DNA of 64,000 bases from Natronincola peptidivorans (GTDB lineage: Bacteria > Bacillota > Clostridia > Peptostreptococcales > Natronincolaceae): the NCBI RefSeq assembly GCF_900111615.1, contig NZ_FOHU01000005.1:153599-217598 (forward strand), given 5' to 3'. Positions within the stretch are counted from its first letter, which is position 1. Each line of letters begins with the position of its first letter. A program made the translations under genes and the position numbers. Below, in pieces: positions 8,262 to 17,812 of the stretch. The notes below the pieces were generated by a model, which was not told the origin of the DNA, searched no databases, and saw only the letters and a list, made by a program, of their open reading frames with translations.

Positions 8262-9473
8262 TTACCTATTGTTCACATAGGCCACTTTGATTCCTTCCAG
8301 CCTCATATTGACTTCCATCGCTTCGTTAAGTTCCTCAAGAGAAAAACGATGGGTGATTAACTCTTCAACTGGAAGACCAATTTCATTTGCTCTTTTTAGG
8401 AAGTCAAAAGTGGTTGGATAATCCTGAATTGTATAAATCCAAGAGCCCACTACTGTAATTTCTTTTTGACAAATGTCCCAATGAGGATTAATGGTGCAAT
8501 CTCCATTATCTACGAAAAAACCTACTTCGCAAAGTCCACCGCCACGCTTAACAAATTTCCATATATTTGAAGCTGCTTGTGGAACCCCAGTACATTGGAA
8601 GGCAAAGTCACAGCCTTTACCAGTAGTAATCTCCTTGACTGCTGAGATCAGTTCCTCAGTGCTTCTATAATTTTTAAAGTTTAGTATTTTAGTAGCTCCT
8701 AAGCCCTTTGCCATGGCTAATCTTTGGTCATCTCCATCGATGGCAATGATGTTTAATACTCCCATGGTTTTCAGTACTGCAATTAGTAGCAAGCCTATGG
8801 GGCCACAGCCTTGGACCAAAGCTGTGCTATTAAATTTTAATAATCCTGTAGTCTTGGCTCTCTCTACCGCATGGATCACAACTGCTGCTGGTTCAATTAA
8901 TAGTCTTTGATTTAGATTCATATCGTTTACTTGGAAGAAGGTAGAATTTTTTCTAAGAACAATATATTCTCCAAACCAACCATTTAAATGGTACTCATCA
9001 TCAGGCAATAGTCCATATACATTGGTATCCTCCAGGAGATTACTTTTACTCGGGTCTACTGCCGCGGCATCCTCTGGTGCTTTATTGATGACACTGGTAA
9101 CAATTTTATCTCCAATTTTTACTGGCTTTCCAGCACTGTCAATTTTCACATTTTTGCCTAGCTTTACGATTTCTCCTGTTCCTTCATGTCCAAGGACAAC
9201 TGGTATTAGGTTAAAGGGATCTCCTTTGTATTCATGGAGGTCGGTACCACATACCCCACAACCCTCTACCTTTACAAGAATTTCATCCTCTGATATGGTT
9301 GGAATAGGAAATTCCTTTACTTCTATTTTCTGTATATCTGTTAACACTGCTGCTTTGCAGGTGTTTGGTATCCTTTGATTATTGTTGATTCCTTCTTTGC
9401 TGTTAGAGGTTCCCTGCATTTCCATTAATACTTGTTTTATAATGGCTTCAATTTGCACTTGATTTGTCTCCAA
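8262..9473 (-). CDS. zinc-type alcohol dehydrogenase with N-terminal encapsulation peptide
   Basis: Medium-chain zinc dehydrogenase of 403 residues. Cys75 in CGVCGTDLHEY and GHE (96-98) are catalytic-zinc ligands; ALVQGCGPIGLL is the NAD(P)-binding turn. The first 20 residues (QIEAIIKQVLMEM) form an amphipathic helix like the targeting peptides of PduD and PduP, followed by a flexible linker rich in Asn and Ser. The four-cysteine structural-zinc loop of most family members is missing; instead there is a long loop (about residues 125-150). It sits where canonical pdu operons have the iron enzyme PduQ. Likely reduces propanal to propanol and regenerates NAD inside the BMC; reduction of lactaldehyde is an alternative. 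Confidence 0.87.
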   Translation of the reverse strand: METNQVQIEAIIKQVLMEMQGTSNSKEGINNNQRIPNTCKAAVLTDIQKIEVKEFPIPTISEDEILVKVEGCGVCGTDLHEYKGDPFNLIPVVLGHEGTGEIVKLGKNVKIDSAGKPVKIGDKIVTSVINKAPEDAAAVDPSKSNLLEDTNVYGLLPDDEYHLNGWFGEYIVLRKNSTFFQVNDMNLNQRLLIEPAAVVIHAVERAKTTGLLKFNSTALVQGCGPIGLLLIAVLKTMGVLNIIAIDGDDQRLAMAKGLGATKILNFKNYRSTEELISAVKEITTGKGCDFAFQCTGVPQAASNIWKFVKRGGGLCEVGFFVDNGDCTINPHWDICQKEITVVGSWIYTIQDYPTTFDFLKRANEIGLPVEELITHRFSLEELNEAMEVNMRLEGIKVAYVNNR

Positions 9474-9485
9474 CTTTTTCCCTCC

Positions 9486-10889
9486 TTATCTTATAGATAA
9501 ATTATCTGACAGTACACATCTCCTGCTTTTGGTAAAGGTTTTGGTGGAGGTTAATCCTTCCCCTGTTTTGCTAGCAATTGTGAAGCTGCAATATCCTTCG
9601 CCGCCAAAGCCTAAGGCTGCATAGGAGGGCGCGTTTTTCACGAAAATTGCTGTGTCTATTGCTTTCCCAAACCTTGTAAGATTGTCTACATTTTTTGAAT
9701 GTATGTGGGCAGAATGACGATTTCCATGCTCCAGCTCCTTAGCTATATCCATAGCCTCTTGAAAATCCTCTGCCCTGATAATCCCTAGGACAGGCATCAT
9801 TAGCTCCTCTACAACAAAGATATGATCTCTAGGGGATTCAAAGATGATACATCGAATATCTTCCTCAACCTCTACACCGATTCCCCGCAATATCAGCTTT
9901 GCATCCTTACCTACCCATTCTCTTCTTACCATTGGATGTCCCTTAGATGTATCTAAAAGCAGGTTAGCTAATTTCCCAACTTCCTGCCAGCTTGCTTTAT
10001 AGCATCCATTTTCTTGCATATAGTAAAGGAGTTCATCAGTTATTTTATTTACTGCAATCACTTCTTTTTCAGCGATGCAAGGAAGATTGTTGTCAAAGGT
10101 TGCTCCATTTACGATATCTTCCGCTGCTTTTTTTATGTCGGCGGTTTCATCAACCACAACCGGTGGATTTCCGGCACCTGCACCGATTCCCCTTTTACCT
10201 GAGGATAATACTGCTTGTACAACTGCTGGGCCTCCGGTTGCTACTAATAAAGGGATATCTATATGATGAAAAAGTACATCTGCTGTTTTTAAGGTAGGCT
10301 TTGTAACAGAGGTAGCAATATTGGCTGGTCCCCCTACCTCCATAGATGCTTCATTCAAAAGCTTTACTGCTTGATTAGAAACCTGTATGGCTCCTGGATG
10401 AGGATTAAAGACTACAGTGTTCCCTCCTGCAATCATTCCTATGGTGTTGCATATCACGGTTTCACTGGGATTGGTAGACGGAGTAACAGCTCCAATAACA
10501 CCAAAGGGCCCCTGCTCTACCAAGGTAAGGCCTCGGTCTCCTGACCATACACCTGTAGTAAGATCCTCTGTTCCTGGTGTTTTTTCTGCCACCAGCTGAT
10601 GTTTCAATACTTTATGACCTACACGCCCCATCCCTGTTTCCTGTACCCCCATTTCTGCCAACAACTGGGAGTTTTCAAGGGTTTTCTTTCTAATATTGCT
10701 AATAATCTTTTCTCTAAATTCTAAAGACATTTCCCTAAGCTGTTCTTGTGTATATTTAGCTGCCCTTATGGCGTCCTCCATGTCTTCAAATATTCCAAGT
10801 TCTTTTTGGATTGGAATTTCACTGGTACTTTGCAGCTTTTTTAAGACTTCCTTTACAATTTCCTGGATTTCTCTGTCTGCCACTGCCAT
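9486..10889 (-). CDS. pduP: PduP CoA-acylating propionaldehyde dehydrogenase
   Basis: Protein of 467 residues of the acylating aldehyde dehydrogenase family: propanal + CoA + NAD gives propionyl-CoA. The catalytic Cys is Cys271 in NNLPCIAEKE; cofactor-binding segments include GPFGVIGAVTPSTNP (128-142) and GAGAGNPPVVVDE (236-248). The N-terminus (MAVADREIQEIVKEVLKKLQ) is the classic encapsulation peptide that takes PduP into the microcompartment. The ATG has a GAGGAGG ribosome site and lies inside the end of pduO (37-base overlap), implying translational coupling. Length is normal. Confidence 0.94.
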   Translation of the reverse strand: MAVADREIQEIVKEVLKKLQSTSEIPIQKELGIFEDMEDAIRAAKYTQEQLREMSLEFREKIISNIRKKTLENSQLLAEMGVQETGMGRVGHKVLKHQLVAEKTPGTEDLTTGVWSGDRGLTLVEQGPFGVIGAVTPSTNPSETVICNTIGMIAGGNTVVFNPHPGAIQVSNQAVKLLNEASMEVGGPANIATSVTKPTLKTADVLFHHIDIPLLVATGGPAVVQAVLSSGKRGIGAGAGNPPVVVDETADIKKAAEDIVNGATFDNNLPCIAEKEVIAVNKITDELLYYMQENGCYKASWQEVGKLANLLLDTSKGHPMVRREWVGKDAKLILRGIGVEVEEDIRCIIFESPRDHIFVVEELMMPVLGIIRAEDFQEAMDIAKELEHGNRHSAHIHSKNVDNLTRFGKAIDTAIFVKNAPSYAALGFGGEGYCSFTIASKTGEGLTSTKTFTKSRRCVLSDNLSIR

Positions 10890-11860
10890 TTAAGCACCTC
10901 CTCTACTTGTTCTATGCCATATTCAGCCAGTAAGATATCCTGCTCTGCACTACCCCCGCTTACTCCTAGGCCCCCAATAACTTTATTTTGAGCTTTTATG
11001 GGACAGCCTCCTCCAAAGGTTACAATTTTACCTTGGTTTGTATTTTGAATCCCATATAGGGGTTCTCCTGGTTTACAAAGCTTTCCTAACTCTTTCGTAG
11101 AGATTCTTACTGCTGCAGCTGTATATGCTTTGTTTACGGCAATATCGTAGCTTGCTGGTAAAGCATGGTCCATCACATGGACCCCTATCATATTTCCCTC
11201 ACTATTTGCCACAGCTACAACTACTGGCAGTCCCATTTTTTTTGCTTTTATTTCAATCTTATCCATTAGTTTTTTTGCTGTCTCTAGTGTTAATTTTATA
11301 TCCTTTTGCCCTATACCATCATGATGTTGAAGTACTTCAACCACTGCTTCTTCGATGATAGATTGAAAATCAACATATCGAGCAATGGTATAGAGATAAT
11401 CTGATAATCGATTCATATACTGTTTTACTCTAGGTTCTACTGCATCCCGCTTATCTACAGTGATCAAATATCGCTCTCCACGCCTTGCAACAGTCCTAGC
11501 TATGTCCAGCATGGAGGATAATACAGTTTTTCCAGGTAAAACAAATTTTTTCTGTTTAGGAAATTGTGCTTGCAGTTTATCAATTTCCTTTTCTAAATAC
11601 GTAATCTCTTTTTGTTGTATTTGCCATTCTTTTTTTTCGTCATTAGCCAAATCTGCCATAAGAAGCATTAGATTATTTTGTATAAGCTTTAAGGATTGAA
11701 GCCAGGGGGCATTTTTTTCAAAGCTAATGATCCAACCTATATAACTGTTCAATTCATCTAGGGTTCCTAAAAGATGAATTTTATCATCATCCTTTGTTAG
11801 GAATTTGCCCTGTAAATTGATTGTATTTCCTTCATCTCCACTTTTTGTGTATATTTTCAT
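10853..11860 (-). CDS. pduO: PduO-type ATP:cob(I)alamin adenosyltransferase fused to HbpS-like domain
   Basis: Protein of 335 residues with two domains. Residues about 1-175 are a PduO adenosyltransferase (TKSGDEGNT at 5-13, RTVARRGERYL later), which makes the adenosylcobalamin cofactor of PduCDE from ATP and reduced cobalamin. Residues about 190-330 are a GlcG/HbpS-like domain (GLPVVVAVANSEGNMIGVH, TFGGGCPIKAQNKVIGGLGV), the same fusion known in Salmonella PduO. Together with pduS it supplies and repairs the cofactor locally. The gene follows pduH by four bases and overlaps pduP. Confidence 0.93.
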   Translation of the reverse strand: MKIYTKSGDEGNTINLQGKFLTKDDDKIHLLGTLDELNSYIGWIISFEKNAPWLQSLKLIQNNLMLLMADLANDEKKEWQIQQKEITYLEKEIDKLQAQFPKQKKFVLPGKTVLSSMLDIARTVARRGERYLITVDKRDAVEPRVKQYMNRLSDYLYTIARYVDFQSIIEEAVVEVLQHHDGIGQKDIKLTLETAKKLMDKIEIKAKKMGLPVVVAVANSEGNMIGVHVMDHALPASYDIAVNKAYTAAAVRISTKELGKLCKPGEPLYGIQNTNQGKIVTFGGGCPIKAQNKVIGGLGVSGGSAEQDILLAEYGIEQVEEVLKWQWQTEKSRKL

Positions 11861-11864
11861 AACA

Positions 11865-12200
11865 TCACCTTGCTTTAAAAGGGATTTTTTTTACATACCG
11901 TGCTGCATTGCTTCCCAATAGTCTAAATTCTTTCTTTTCCTTAGTATTAATTAAAAAAACAGGCGTGTTCTTTTTCATATGAACACATTGAAATAGTGCA
12001 TGATAACCTTTTACAGCGATCCCTGCTCCTAATAGAGAATTATGAGCTGCATTCCAACCTAAATCGAATACATCCTTGTCTTCATTATAGGCAATTTCAT
12101 ATAAGCAGCCTTCTTCTTCTATTCCTGCGGTAATTTCCTCAAGCAATTCTTTCTCTGGATTATATACTGCAATATGAATCATAGGTTTTCGATATTCCAT
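11865..12200 (-). CDS. pduH: PduH, small subunit of diol dehydratase reactivase
   Basis: Protein of 111 residues of the PduH/DdrB family. The recognisable core is EITAGIEEEGCLYEI and LLGAGIAVKGYHALFQ, with NAARYVKKIPF at the end; the fold mimics the dehydratase medium subunit. With PduG it swaps inactivated cobalamin out of PduCDE in an ATP-dependent cycle. It starts two bases after the pduG stop, as usual in pdu operons. Notable is the similarity of its layout to PduD ([14 protein letters not shown]), which is normal for the family. Confidence 0.92.
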   Translation of the reverse strand: MEYRKPMIHIAVYNPEKELLEEITAGIEEEGCLYEIAYNEDKDVFDLGWNAAHNSLLGAGIAVKGYHALFQCVHMKKNTPVFLINTKEKKEFRLLGSNAARYVKKIPFKAR

Positions 12201-12202
12201 GT

Positions 12203-14014
12203 TTATCCTCCTACATAATGCATTAAAAGTCCGGTTGCTACTGCATTTCTAGGTCCTTCCTGCTGTCGGATATTCCCTCTTCCTGATACGATTTTATAAT
12301 GAGAAAGTTCTTGAAGAATCATTTCAGGTATTTCAAAATCTAAGGCAGAACCCCCCACTAATACTACATTGGGTATGGTCCTGACTTCTTGCTTGGGAGC
12401 AATTTTTTTCAATGCCCGTATAGCATTCCTTATAAAAACCTTTTTCTTTGACTCCCTGCGTATTTGAAAAATTTTCTCCATAGAAGCATCACCTTCAATA
12501 GGAATCATTTCTTCTGCCATTACAACAACCCTACCATAATACTTTGGATGCAGTGGTTCATCATAGAAGCGTATTTCACCATTTTCCATCCTGATGTGGA
12601 ATAAGCTTTCTACCTTCGCCAAAGGATACTTTTTTATGGCTTCTGCTAAATATAAATCCTTTAACCCTAATTCCTCAGAAATAAGTAATGTAACCAGTTG
12701 TCCAGCTCCTGCTAGATGAATAGATTGTACCATTCCATTTTCATTTAAAAGAGCTGCGTCTGTAGACCCGCCACCTAAATCCAATATAGCTATAGGAAGC
12801 TTTGTACCGGGGGTAGTTATTGCTCCTAGTACCGCCATTACTGCTTCAACCCCAGCAATTTTTGTGTGGACCCCTGTCATTTTTTGCAGTTTCTCTGCCA
12901 CTCTCATCATGGGCAGTTTGTGGGTTTTTACCATAGCTGCAATCCCTACAGCCTTTTCCATACAGGTTTCACCTGCTATGCCCCCTTGAATCTCTACAGG
13001 TACTGTTGTATCAACAGCTAATAGGTCCTGTATATAAATTTGTTCTACTCTTTGTTCTGTCAACGTGGCCAAGGTTTCCTTCATTTTGTTTAGCATATTA
13101 CCTACATTGGTTCCTTGTTGGCCTTCTATGTCTTTGATTTCCTTGACCTCTTCCAGCTTTACCATGATTTTCTCTGCACCATCATCAACATTTGCTTCCA
13201 CACTATGATTTGGCCCATGTATATATAGGAAACCTGCATCGATCTTTTTTTCCTTTACTTCTCCTTTAGGGGTTTTGATCACCACTGCAGAACGATTTCC
13301 TACTAGACTTTTTGCTATGGGTACAATCCTTTGGGTTTCCTCAGGTGTTAGTTGAAAAAGAGAGGCAATACCATATGGATTAGAAAGGGTTTGTATGCTT
13401 TGTCCCGGTGGTGCCACCTCCACTGATGCCATTACACCCCTAGGTATTTTTTCAATATAACCTACCTCATCAATAATAGGTAGTTTCCTTTCCAAGCGAT
13501 TGTAGACAAGAACGCCTTCATCTGCCTGCAAAATAACACCTGTAATATTTATTTTATTGCGTGCTTTATTGACTTTATCAGCAATTACTTCATAGGAATA
13601 CATTTTAGATGCCACTATGATATAAGGATCTTGATTCATTACACTGTCTAAATCCTCTATGAAGATAATCTTTCCCGTCCCTAATCCTATTCCCCCTGGT
13701 GTGGAAGGATTATGCCCAATCATGGTTGACTCAGTGATAATGGTTTCTGTGATGGTTTCCATAGCTGTATCTCCAATCACAGGTGCTGCTTCATTTAACA
13801 GTATAACATCTAAATCCTCCACCCTTTTTCTAGAAGAATGAAGTGCCTTCTCTAAAGCTCCAATTACGCCTATAGTATTCTCCTGTGTTCCTTTTGTTCC
13901 TGTGGTAGTTGTCTGATTGCTGCTAACAAACTGAAGGGAGCCTTTTTCAGAGATAACACCAATACAAACCTCTGTTGTGGAATTCCCAATATCCACTCCT
14001 GCAATCCATTTCAT
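12203..14014 (-). CDS. pduG: PduG, large ATPase subunit of diol dehydratase reactivase
   Basis: Protein of 603 residues of the diol/glycerol dehydratase reactivase family with an Hsp70/actin-like ATPase fold. The N-terminus AGVDIGNSTTEV is the phosphate-1 loop, AILDLGGGSTDAALL near residue 410 is the phosphate-2 loop, and VVLVGGSALDFEIPE near 557 is the adenosine motif. It hydrolyses ATP to release damaged cobalamin from the dehydratase. It lies directly after pduE and before pduH in the canonical order. Length is normal for PduG. Confidence 0.94.
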   Translation of the reverse strand: MKWIAGVDIGNSTTEVCIGVISEKGSLQFVSSNQTTTTGTKGTQENTIGVIGALEKALHSSRKRVEDLDVILLNEAAPVIGDTAMETITETIITESTMIGHNPSTPGGIGLGTGKIIFIEDLDSVMNQDPYIIVASKMYSYEVIADKVNKARNKINITGVILQADEGVLVYNRLERKLPIIDEVGYIEKIPRGVMASVEVAPPGQSIQTLSNPYGIASLFQLTPEETQRIVPIAKSLVGNRSAVVIKTPKGEVKEKKIDAGFLYIHGPNHSVEANVDDGAEKIMVKLEEVKEIKDIEGQQGTNVGNMLNKMKETLATLTEQRVEQIYIQDLLAVDTTVPVEIQGGIAGETCMEKAVGIAAMVKTHKLPMMRVAEKLQKMTGVHTKIAGVEAVMAVLGAITTPGTKLPIAILDLGGGSTDAALLNENGMVQSIHLAGAGQLVTLLISEELGLKDLYLAEAIKKYPLAKVESLFHIRMENGEIRFYDEPLHPKYYGRVVVMAEEMIPIEGDASMEKIFQIRRESKKKVFIRNAIRALKKIAPKQEVRTIPNVVLVGGSALDFEIPEMILQELSHYKIVSGRGNIRQQEGPRNAVATGLLMHYVGG

Positions 14015-14027
14015 CTTGCATGCTCCT

Positions 14028-14423
14028 TTAGGTTTTTAAAATACCTCGTTTTTCATATACAAGTGCACTTTCTTCTATCATTTTTCCACAGTCTATCGCC
14101 CCATATTGATTTTTTAAGGTTCTAGCCATCTCTAGTAGCTCCTGCTTTGTGGCACGATAGGGTCGTAATTTATCATAGATTTCTAGTATCAGTTCATCTG
14201 GTACTTCTGTCAGCTCACTAGCACGGTTAAAGTTTTGCTGCATCTGCTGTCTCCCATGTTTTTTAGCAATGTCTCCTTGCTTTTTCAACGCTTCCTTTGA
14301 TATCTTTATGTCATCAGCAGAGATTTTTCCCTTCATGATATTCTCAATGGTAATATCCTTTAATGTCTTTCCTGTTTTCGAACGTATACTTTCCTTGCTA
14401 TTGTGGGATAAGGAATACATCAT
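14028..14423 (-). CDS. pduE: PduE, small subunit of B12-dependent diol dehydratase
   Basis: Protein of 131 residues of the dehydratase small-subunit family, shorter than the 170-odd residues of Salmonella PduE because the N-terminal extension is missing. Conserved parts are GKTLKDITIENIMKGKISADD, RASELTEVPDELILEIYDKL and LRPYRATKQEL. It binds beside the large subunit in the alpha2-beta2-gamma2 enzyme. Without the extension this subunit probably does not carry its own targeting peptide, so PduD would bring the complex into the BMC (inference). The start is one of two adjacent ATG codons behind a GGGGGAAG site. Confidence 0.92.
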   Translation of the reverse strand: MMYSLSHNSKESIRSKTGKTLKDITIENIMKGKISADDIKISKEALKKQGDIAKKHGRQQMQQNFNRASELTEVPDELILEIYDKLRPYRATKQELLEMARTLKNQYGAIDCGKMIEESALVYEKRGILKT

Positions 14424-14442
14424 CCATCTTCCCCCTCTCTAT

Positions 14443-15066
14443 TTATACATTCTTAAATTCTATGGAAGGATTCTTTCTTTTTACTTCCTCAGTTTCCTTT
14501 ATATGCATTAATGCTGCTTTTACTTGATATTTTGGTCGGACCATATGATCGTTTTCAACTGCAATGGGAATAACAGGCAACCCCTTAGCATATCTGGCTG
14601 CATTTTTGCCGATTTGCCTATACAATTCTAGGGTTAATAGAGGTGCTTGAGGAAAAAGCTCTAAATTGGTTAGAGGATATAGATCCTTTTGATGAATCAA
14701 AATGGTACCCTTTGATTGAAGTCCTATTCCTATACCAGAACCACTTAGACTTGCTGCCTCTTTTCCTATAAAGGCCACATCTGAGGTCTTGTAAACTTTA
14801 ATCACCCTCGGGTACATTCCTTCTTCTTCTATCCCAGCCTTGATTTCTCTAAGAACTTCTCTGTGATCCAGTCCATTGATGGTTCTTGTTATTTCCTTTA
14901 AATAACCTGGTCCTACTCCAATCACTACTTCCTTAACATCATTTCCTTTTTTTGCTTCATCCCTTCCATAGGATGCCGAATAGCCTATTGTCTTACATTC
15001 CACTTTTCTCATTTCTTCTACAACCAGCTTGGTGATTTCTTTAATGAGTTCTTCGTTGATCTTCAT
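14443..15066 (-). CDS. pduD: PduD, medium subunit of B12-dependent diol dehydratase with targeting helix
   Basis: About 207 residues of the dehydratase medium-subunit family. The N-terminus ([19 protein letters not shown]) matches the encapsulation peptide of PduD, then a short linker leads to the cobalamin-contacting core ([39 protein letters not shown]). The ATG at 15066 is supported by an AAAGGTGG site; the track-long in-frame extension to 15090 would overlap pduC and lacks a site. It sits between pduC and pduE. Function: part of the enzyme converting 1,2-propanediol to propanal. Confidence 0.93.
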   Translation of the reverse strand: MKINEELIKEITKLVVEEMRKVECKTIGYSASYGRDEAKKGNDVKEVVIGVGPGYLKEITRTINGLDHREVLREIKAGIEEEGMYPRVIKVYKTSDVAFIGKEAASLSGSGIGIGLQSKGTILIHQKDLYPLTNLELFPQAPLLTLELYRQIGKNAARYAKGLPVIPIAVENDHMVRPKYQVKAALMHIKETEEVKRKNPSIEFKNV

Positions 15067-15079
15067 ATACTCACCACCT

Positions 15080-16744
15080 TTAAAGCCCATTGAAATCGAT
15101 GGTATGAGGAATTTTCTTAATTTCTTCCCATCTTTTTTTGCTTACCCGATATCCCGTGCCAGGTCCTTGATAGTCATTTTTATCGTTTATTCCGCTAATC
15201 ACCTGAAAATCTTCATCTAATATAGCGGAGGTTTGTAAATAATCTCCTGTGATCCTCTGCTTTAACATCTCTAGAATACTTTCTGCCACCTCTGTATATC
15301 CAGTTTCCTCTAGTGCCTTTACAATATCAATTCCGCTGGTTCCCTTTTTCATCAGTTCATCTACAGAGGCTAAATCCTTTACTACATCACGATCCGGCAT
15401 GTCCTTGCTGCCATGAGCATAAGCTGCCGCTTCAACTTCTTCATCTGTAATGGGATTTAAGGATAACCTTGCAAATACTGCCTGCAATACCTTTGCTGCT
15501 TTTCGTCGAACCTCGATCACTTCTTCCTCTGCTACTGGCTTTAATCCACCATCCACCATTAAATCTCTTTGAAGTATATTATAATCATCAAAATCTTCAG
15601 CATCAAAATTAGAGCCGGCAAAAACATTATCATAATTTGGTGTGCCGCTGTATCCTGAAAAGATAAAATCTGTTCCTGGCAAAAACTGCATCATGGTCCT
15701 TGCTGTTCTTCTTATGTCAGAATGTGAAAAGGTCTGATCATTGGAGGAAGCAACCTCTAAATCTAACATCGCTGCAATAAGATTTTCTGCCAATACCCCC
15801 CGGATGCCTGATGGTACTGAGGCTGCGATTCCGATACAACTGACGGATCCATTTTGCAAGCCTTGAACACCTGCTCCCTTGGTAACCATGATACAACGGG
15901 TTTCTAAGTAGAGCATGGATTTCCCTTCTGCATTCCCCATAAGTACTTCAGAGCCTGTTCCAGAGGTGAAACGCATCTTTAATCCTCTTGAAGCATATGC
16001 AGCAGCTAAAAATGCTTTTGAGTAGGGAGTATCATCGCCATCAATAAATACTTCTTCTGTCCCATATACGGATATTGTCTCAGCGTATGTAGTAAAACCC
16101 CTTATGCCTAATGCTAGTTCTGTGGCTTCTTCCACTGCACATTGAGTGAGGACGCCTCTTTTTCCTACCTGAGATCCAATTAAAAGGGCAATGGCGTTCA
16201 TAGGGGCATAACGGGCAATAGCTACAGTAGTCTCTTCTTCTCTGAAGCCCCTCAAGGCTCCCTCCGCTGCATCTGCCGCTATTTGGGCTGGATGATCCTT
16301 CATGTTTGTAATATGGGCTTGATTTGAAGGGGTTTTCCGAACCCGCATCTTTTGCATAGCCATCATCATTTCTACTACGTTTAGATGGTTTACCACTTCT
16401 ATGATTTTTGCTGGTGTTAAACCCTTTACTATATCGATAACTTCTTTTCTAGATACATGGATATCCACCATTTTCCTAGCAATATCCAAGGAATCTAAAG
16501 ACATTGATTGTTGAGAGGAAGCGATATCAATGGTATAATCTGCAATAAATTGATCAATAAAGTCAAAGTCTTCTCTTTTTTTTCCATCCATCTCTATAAT
16601 CATGCCCCGTTGAACCTTTATAGAAGGCGTTGGGTCATAAGGACTCTCCATTGCTACAAATCCTTTTTCCGGCCACTCATCGATAAATCCATCTTTATTT
16701 ACAGGACGTTGGTCCAAAATTTCAAATCGTTTTGATCGTTTCAT
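15080..16744 (-). CDS. pduC: PduC, large catalytic subunit of B12-dependent diol dehydratase
   Basis: Protein of 554 residues, the full normal length of the diol/glycerol dehydratase alpha subunit, which holds the substrate and potassium/calcium site in a TIM barrel and binds adenosylcobalamin against PduD. The N-terminus [20 protein letters not shown] and segments such as [20 protein letters not shown] and [20 protein letters not shown] are highly characteristic. Sequence cannot by itself separate diol from glycerol dehydratase; the rhamnose context argues for 1,2-propanediol as substrate. The enzyme generates toxic propanal, the reason for the surrounding shell. Confidence 0.95.
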   Translation of the reverse strand: MKRSKRFEILDQRPVNKDGFIDEWPEKGFVAMESPYDPTPSIKVQRGMIIEMDGKKREDFDFIDQFIADYTIDIASSQQSMSLDSLDIARKMVDIHVSRKEVIDIVKGLTPAKIIEVVNHLNVVEMMMAMQKMRVRKTPSNQAHITNMKDHPAQIAADAAEGALRGFREEETTVAIARYAPMNAIALLIGSQVGKRGVLTQCAVEEATELALGIRGFTTYAETISVYGTEEVFIDGDDTPYSKAFLAAAYASRGLKMRFTSGTGSEVLMGNAEGKSMLYLETRCIMVTKGAGVQGLQNGSVSCIGIAASVPSGIRGVLAENLIAAMLDLEVASSNDQTFSHSDIRRTARTMMQFLPGTDFIFSGYSGTPNYDNVFAGSNFDAEDFDDYNILQRDLMVDGGLKPVAEEEVIEVRRKAAKVLQAVFARLSLNPITDEEVEAAAYAHGSKDMPDRDVVKDLASVDELMKKGTSGIDIVKALEETGYTEVAESILEMLKQRITGDYLQTSAILDEDFQVISGINDKNDYQGPGTGYRVSKKRWEEIKKIPHTIDFNGL

Positions 16745-16761
16745 GGACCTTACCTCACTTT

Positions 16762-17595
16762 CTATTGCATACCCATTTGTTCAATTACTCTTTTTGTAAC
16801 CTCTGCAACTACTTTTGCTACATCGCTATCCTGTACCTGTGGTGCTGCAACACTTCTATTGCTTCCTGCTTCCGAAGCTACAGCGTTACATCCTGTGGTA
16901 CATTGCTCTCCACCAATTTCGTTACAGATCTCAGCAGGATGTCTTCCAGCTAATCCAAATTGCTTTCTTAATTCATATAAACGCTCCACCTGTGCCCCTG
17001 ACAGCTCCTTAGGCCCACCTAATTGTGTTGAAATGCATAGAAGCTTTGCATAAAACTCTAAGGACTCCATCTTGTGGTATGCAGTTGTTAAATCTGCTCC
17101 ATAGCTTAAGGCACCATGGTTCTCAAGTAATACAGCATCATAATGCTGTAGATATTTTGAAACTGCATCAGGGATCTCCTCGGTGGAAGGTGTTCCATAC
17201 TCGGCAATCGGTACACAACCAAGGGCGATCACTGCTTCTGGCATAATTGGTTTAGTTAGTGGAATGCCAGCTATAGCAAAGCTAGTAGCATAAGGAGGAT
17301 GAGCATGAACCACTGAGTTTACATCAGCTCTTTCCTTATATACACGTATATGCATTTTGATCTCAGAAGAAGGTCGATATTTACCATTTGCCGCCAGAAC
17401 CTTTCCATCCATATCTACTTTGCAGATCATATCCGGAGTCATAAAACCTTTACTAATTCCCGTAGGTGTAGCTAAGATTTCTTTATCATTTATTTTTACT
17501 GTGATATTGCCATCATTAGCAGCTACAAATCCACTATTATACATTCGCTTCCCTATTTCACAAATCTGTTTTTTCACTTCGTATTCTGAAAACAT
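16762..17595 (-). CDS. class II (FucA/RhaD-like) aldolase with C-terminal encapsulation helix
   Basis: Protein of 277 residues. Residues 1-215 are a zinc class II aldolase of the AraD/FucA superfamily: Glu78 in SSEIKMH, His97 and His99 in HAHPP, and His160 in LENHGAL are the expected catalytic and zinc residues. It should cleave rhamnulose-1-phosphate (possibly also fuculose-1-phosphate) to DHAP and L-lactaldehyde. After a linker (about 216-256) containing three cysteines (224, 232, 236), residues 257-275 form an amphipathic helix (VAKVVAEVTKRVIEQM) of the encapsulation-peptide type. First gene of the BMC operon; no separate rhaD is seen, so this enzyme probably fills that step, inside the compartment. 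Confidence 0.88.
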   Translation of the reverse strand: MFSEYEVKKQICEIGKRMYNSGFVAANDGNITVKINDKEILATPTGISKGFMTPDMICKVDMDGKVLAANGKYRPSSEIKMHIRVYKERADVNSVVHAHPPYATSFAIAGIPLTKPIMPEAVIALGCVPIAEYGTPSTEEIPDAVSKYLQHYDAVLLENHGALSYGADLTTAYHKMESLEFYAKLLCISTQLGGPKELSGAQVERLYELRKQFGLAGRHPAEICNEIGGEQCTTGCNAVASEAGSNRSVAAPQVQDSDVAKVVAEVTKRVIEQMGMQ

Positions 17596-17644
17596 TATTA
17601 TCCATCTCCTTTTTGTTTTTCTTTTTATATCTTTGTATATCTGT

Positions 17645-17673
17645 ATATTATCATTTTAATTAAGAGAAGTCAA
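17645..17673 (-). promoter_or_regulatory. promoter of the aldolase-BMC operon
   Basis: On the minus strand TTGACT (17668-17673), 17-base spacer, TAATAT (17645-17650), about 50 bases before the aldolase ATG. The leader downstream has two direct copies of AAGATATA/AGATATAC-like sequence (about 17620-17645), a possible operator. Confidence 0.75.
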
Positions 17674-17694
17674 CAAAAACACAAATGATTTAAC

Positions 17695-17708
17695 TGCTTT
17701 ATAATGTC
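17695..17708 (-). promoter_or_regulatory. possible DeoR-type box upstream of BMC promoter
   Basis: Minus-strand ACATTATAAAGCA resembles ACATTTATAAAGCA found in the rhaB leader (17819-17832). It lies about 22 bases upstream of the -35 box. Inference from similarity only. Confidence 0.3.
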
Positions 17709-17782
17709 TTTTTTATTTGTTTCTAATTCAATCTATAGGTACATATATACTAATATTCTTGGTTAAAGTGATAATAAATTGA

Positions 17783-17812
17783 TTGTAGAATTCCTATAAT
17801 TTATGGTATAAT
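17783..17812 (+). promoter_or_regulatory. probable rhaB promoter
   Basis: TTGTAG (17783-17788), 18-base spacer, TATAAT (17807-17812), 68 bases before the rhaB ATG. The -35 box is only partly consensus, as expected for a regulated promoter. Confidence 0.6.
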
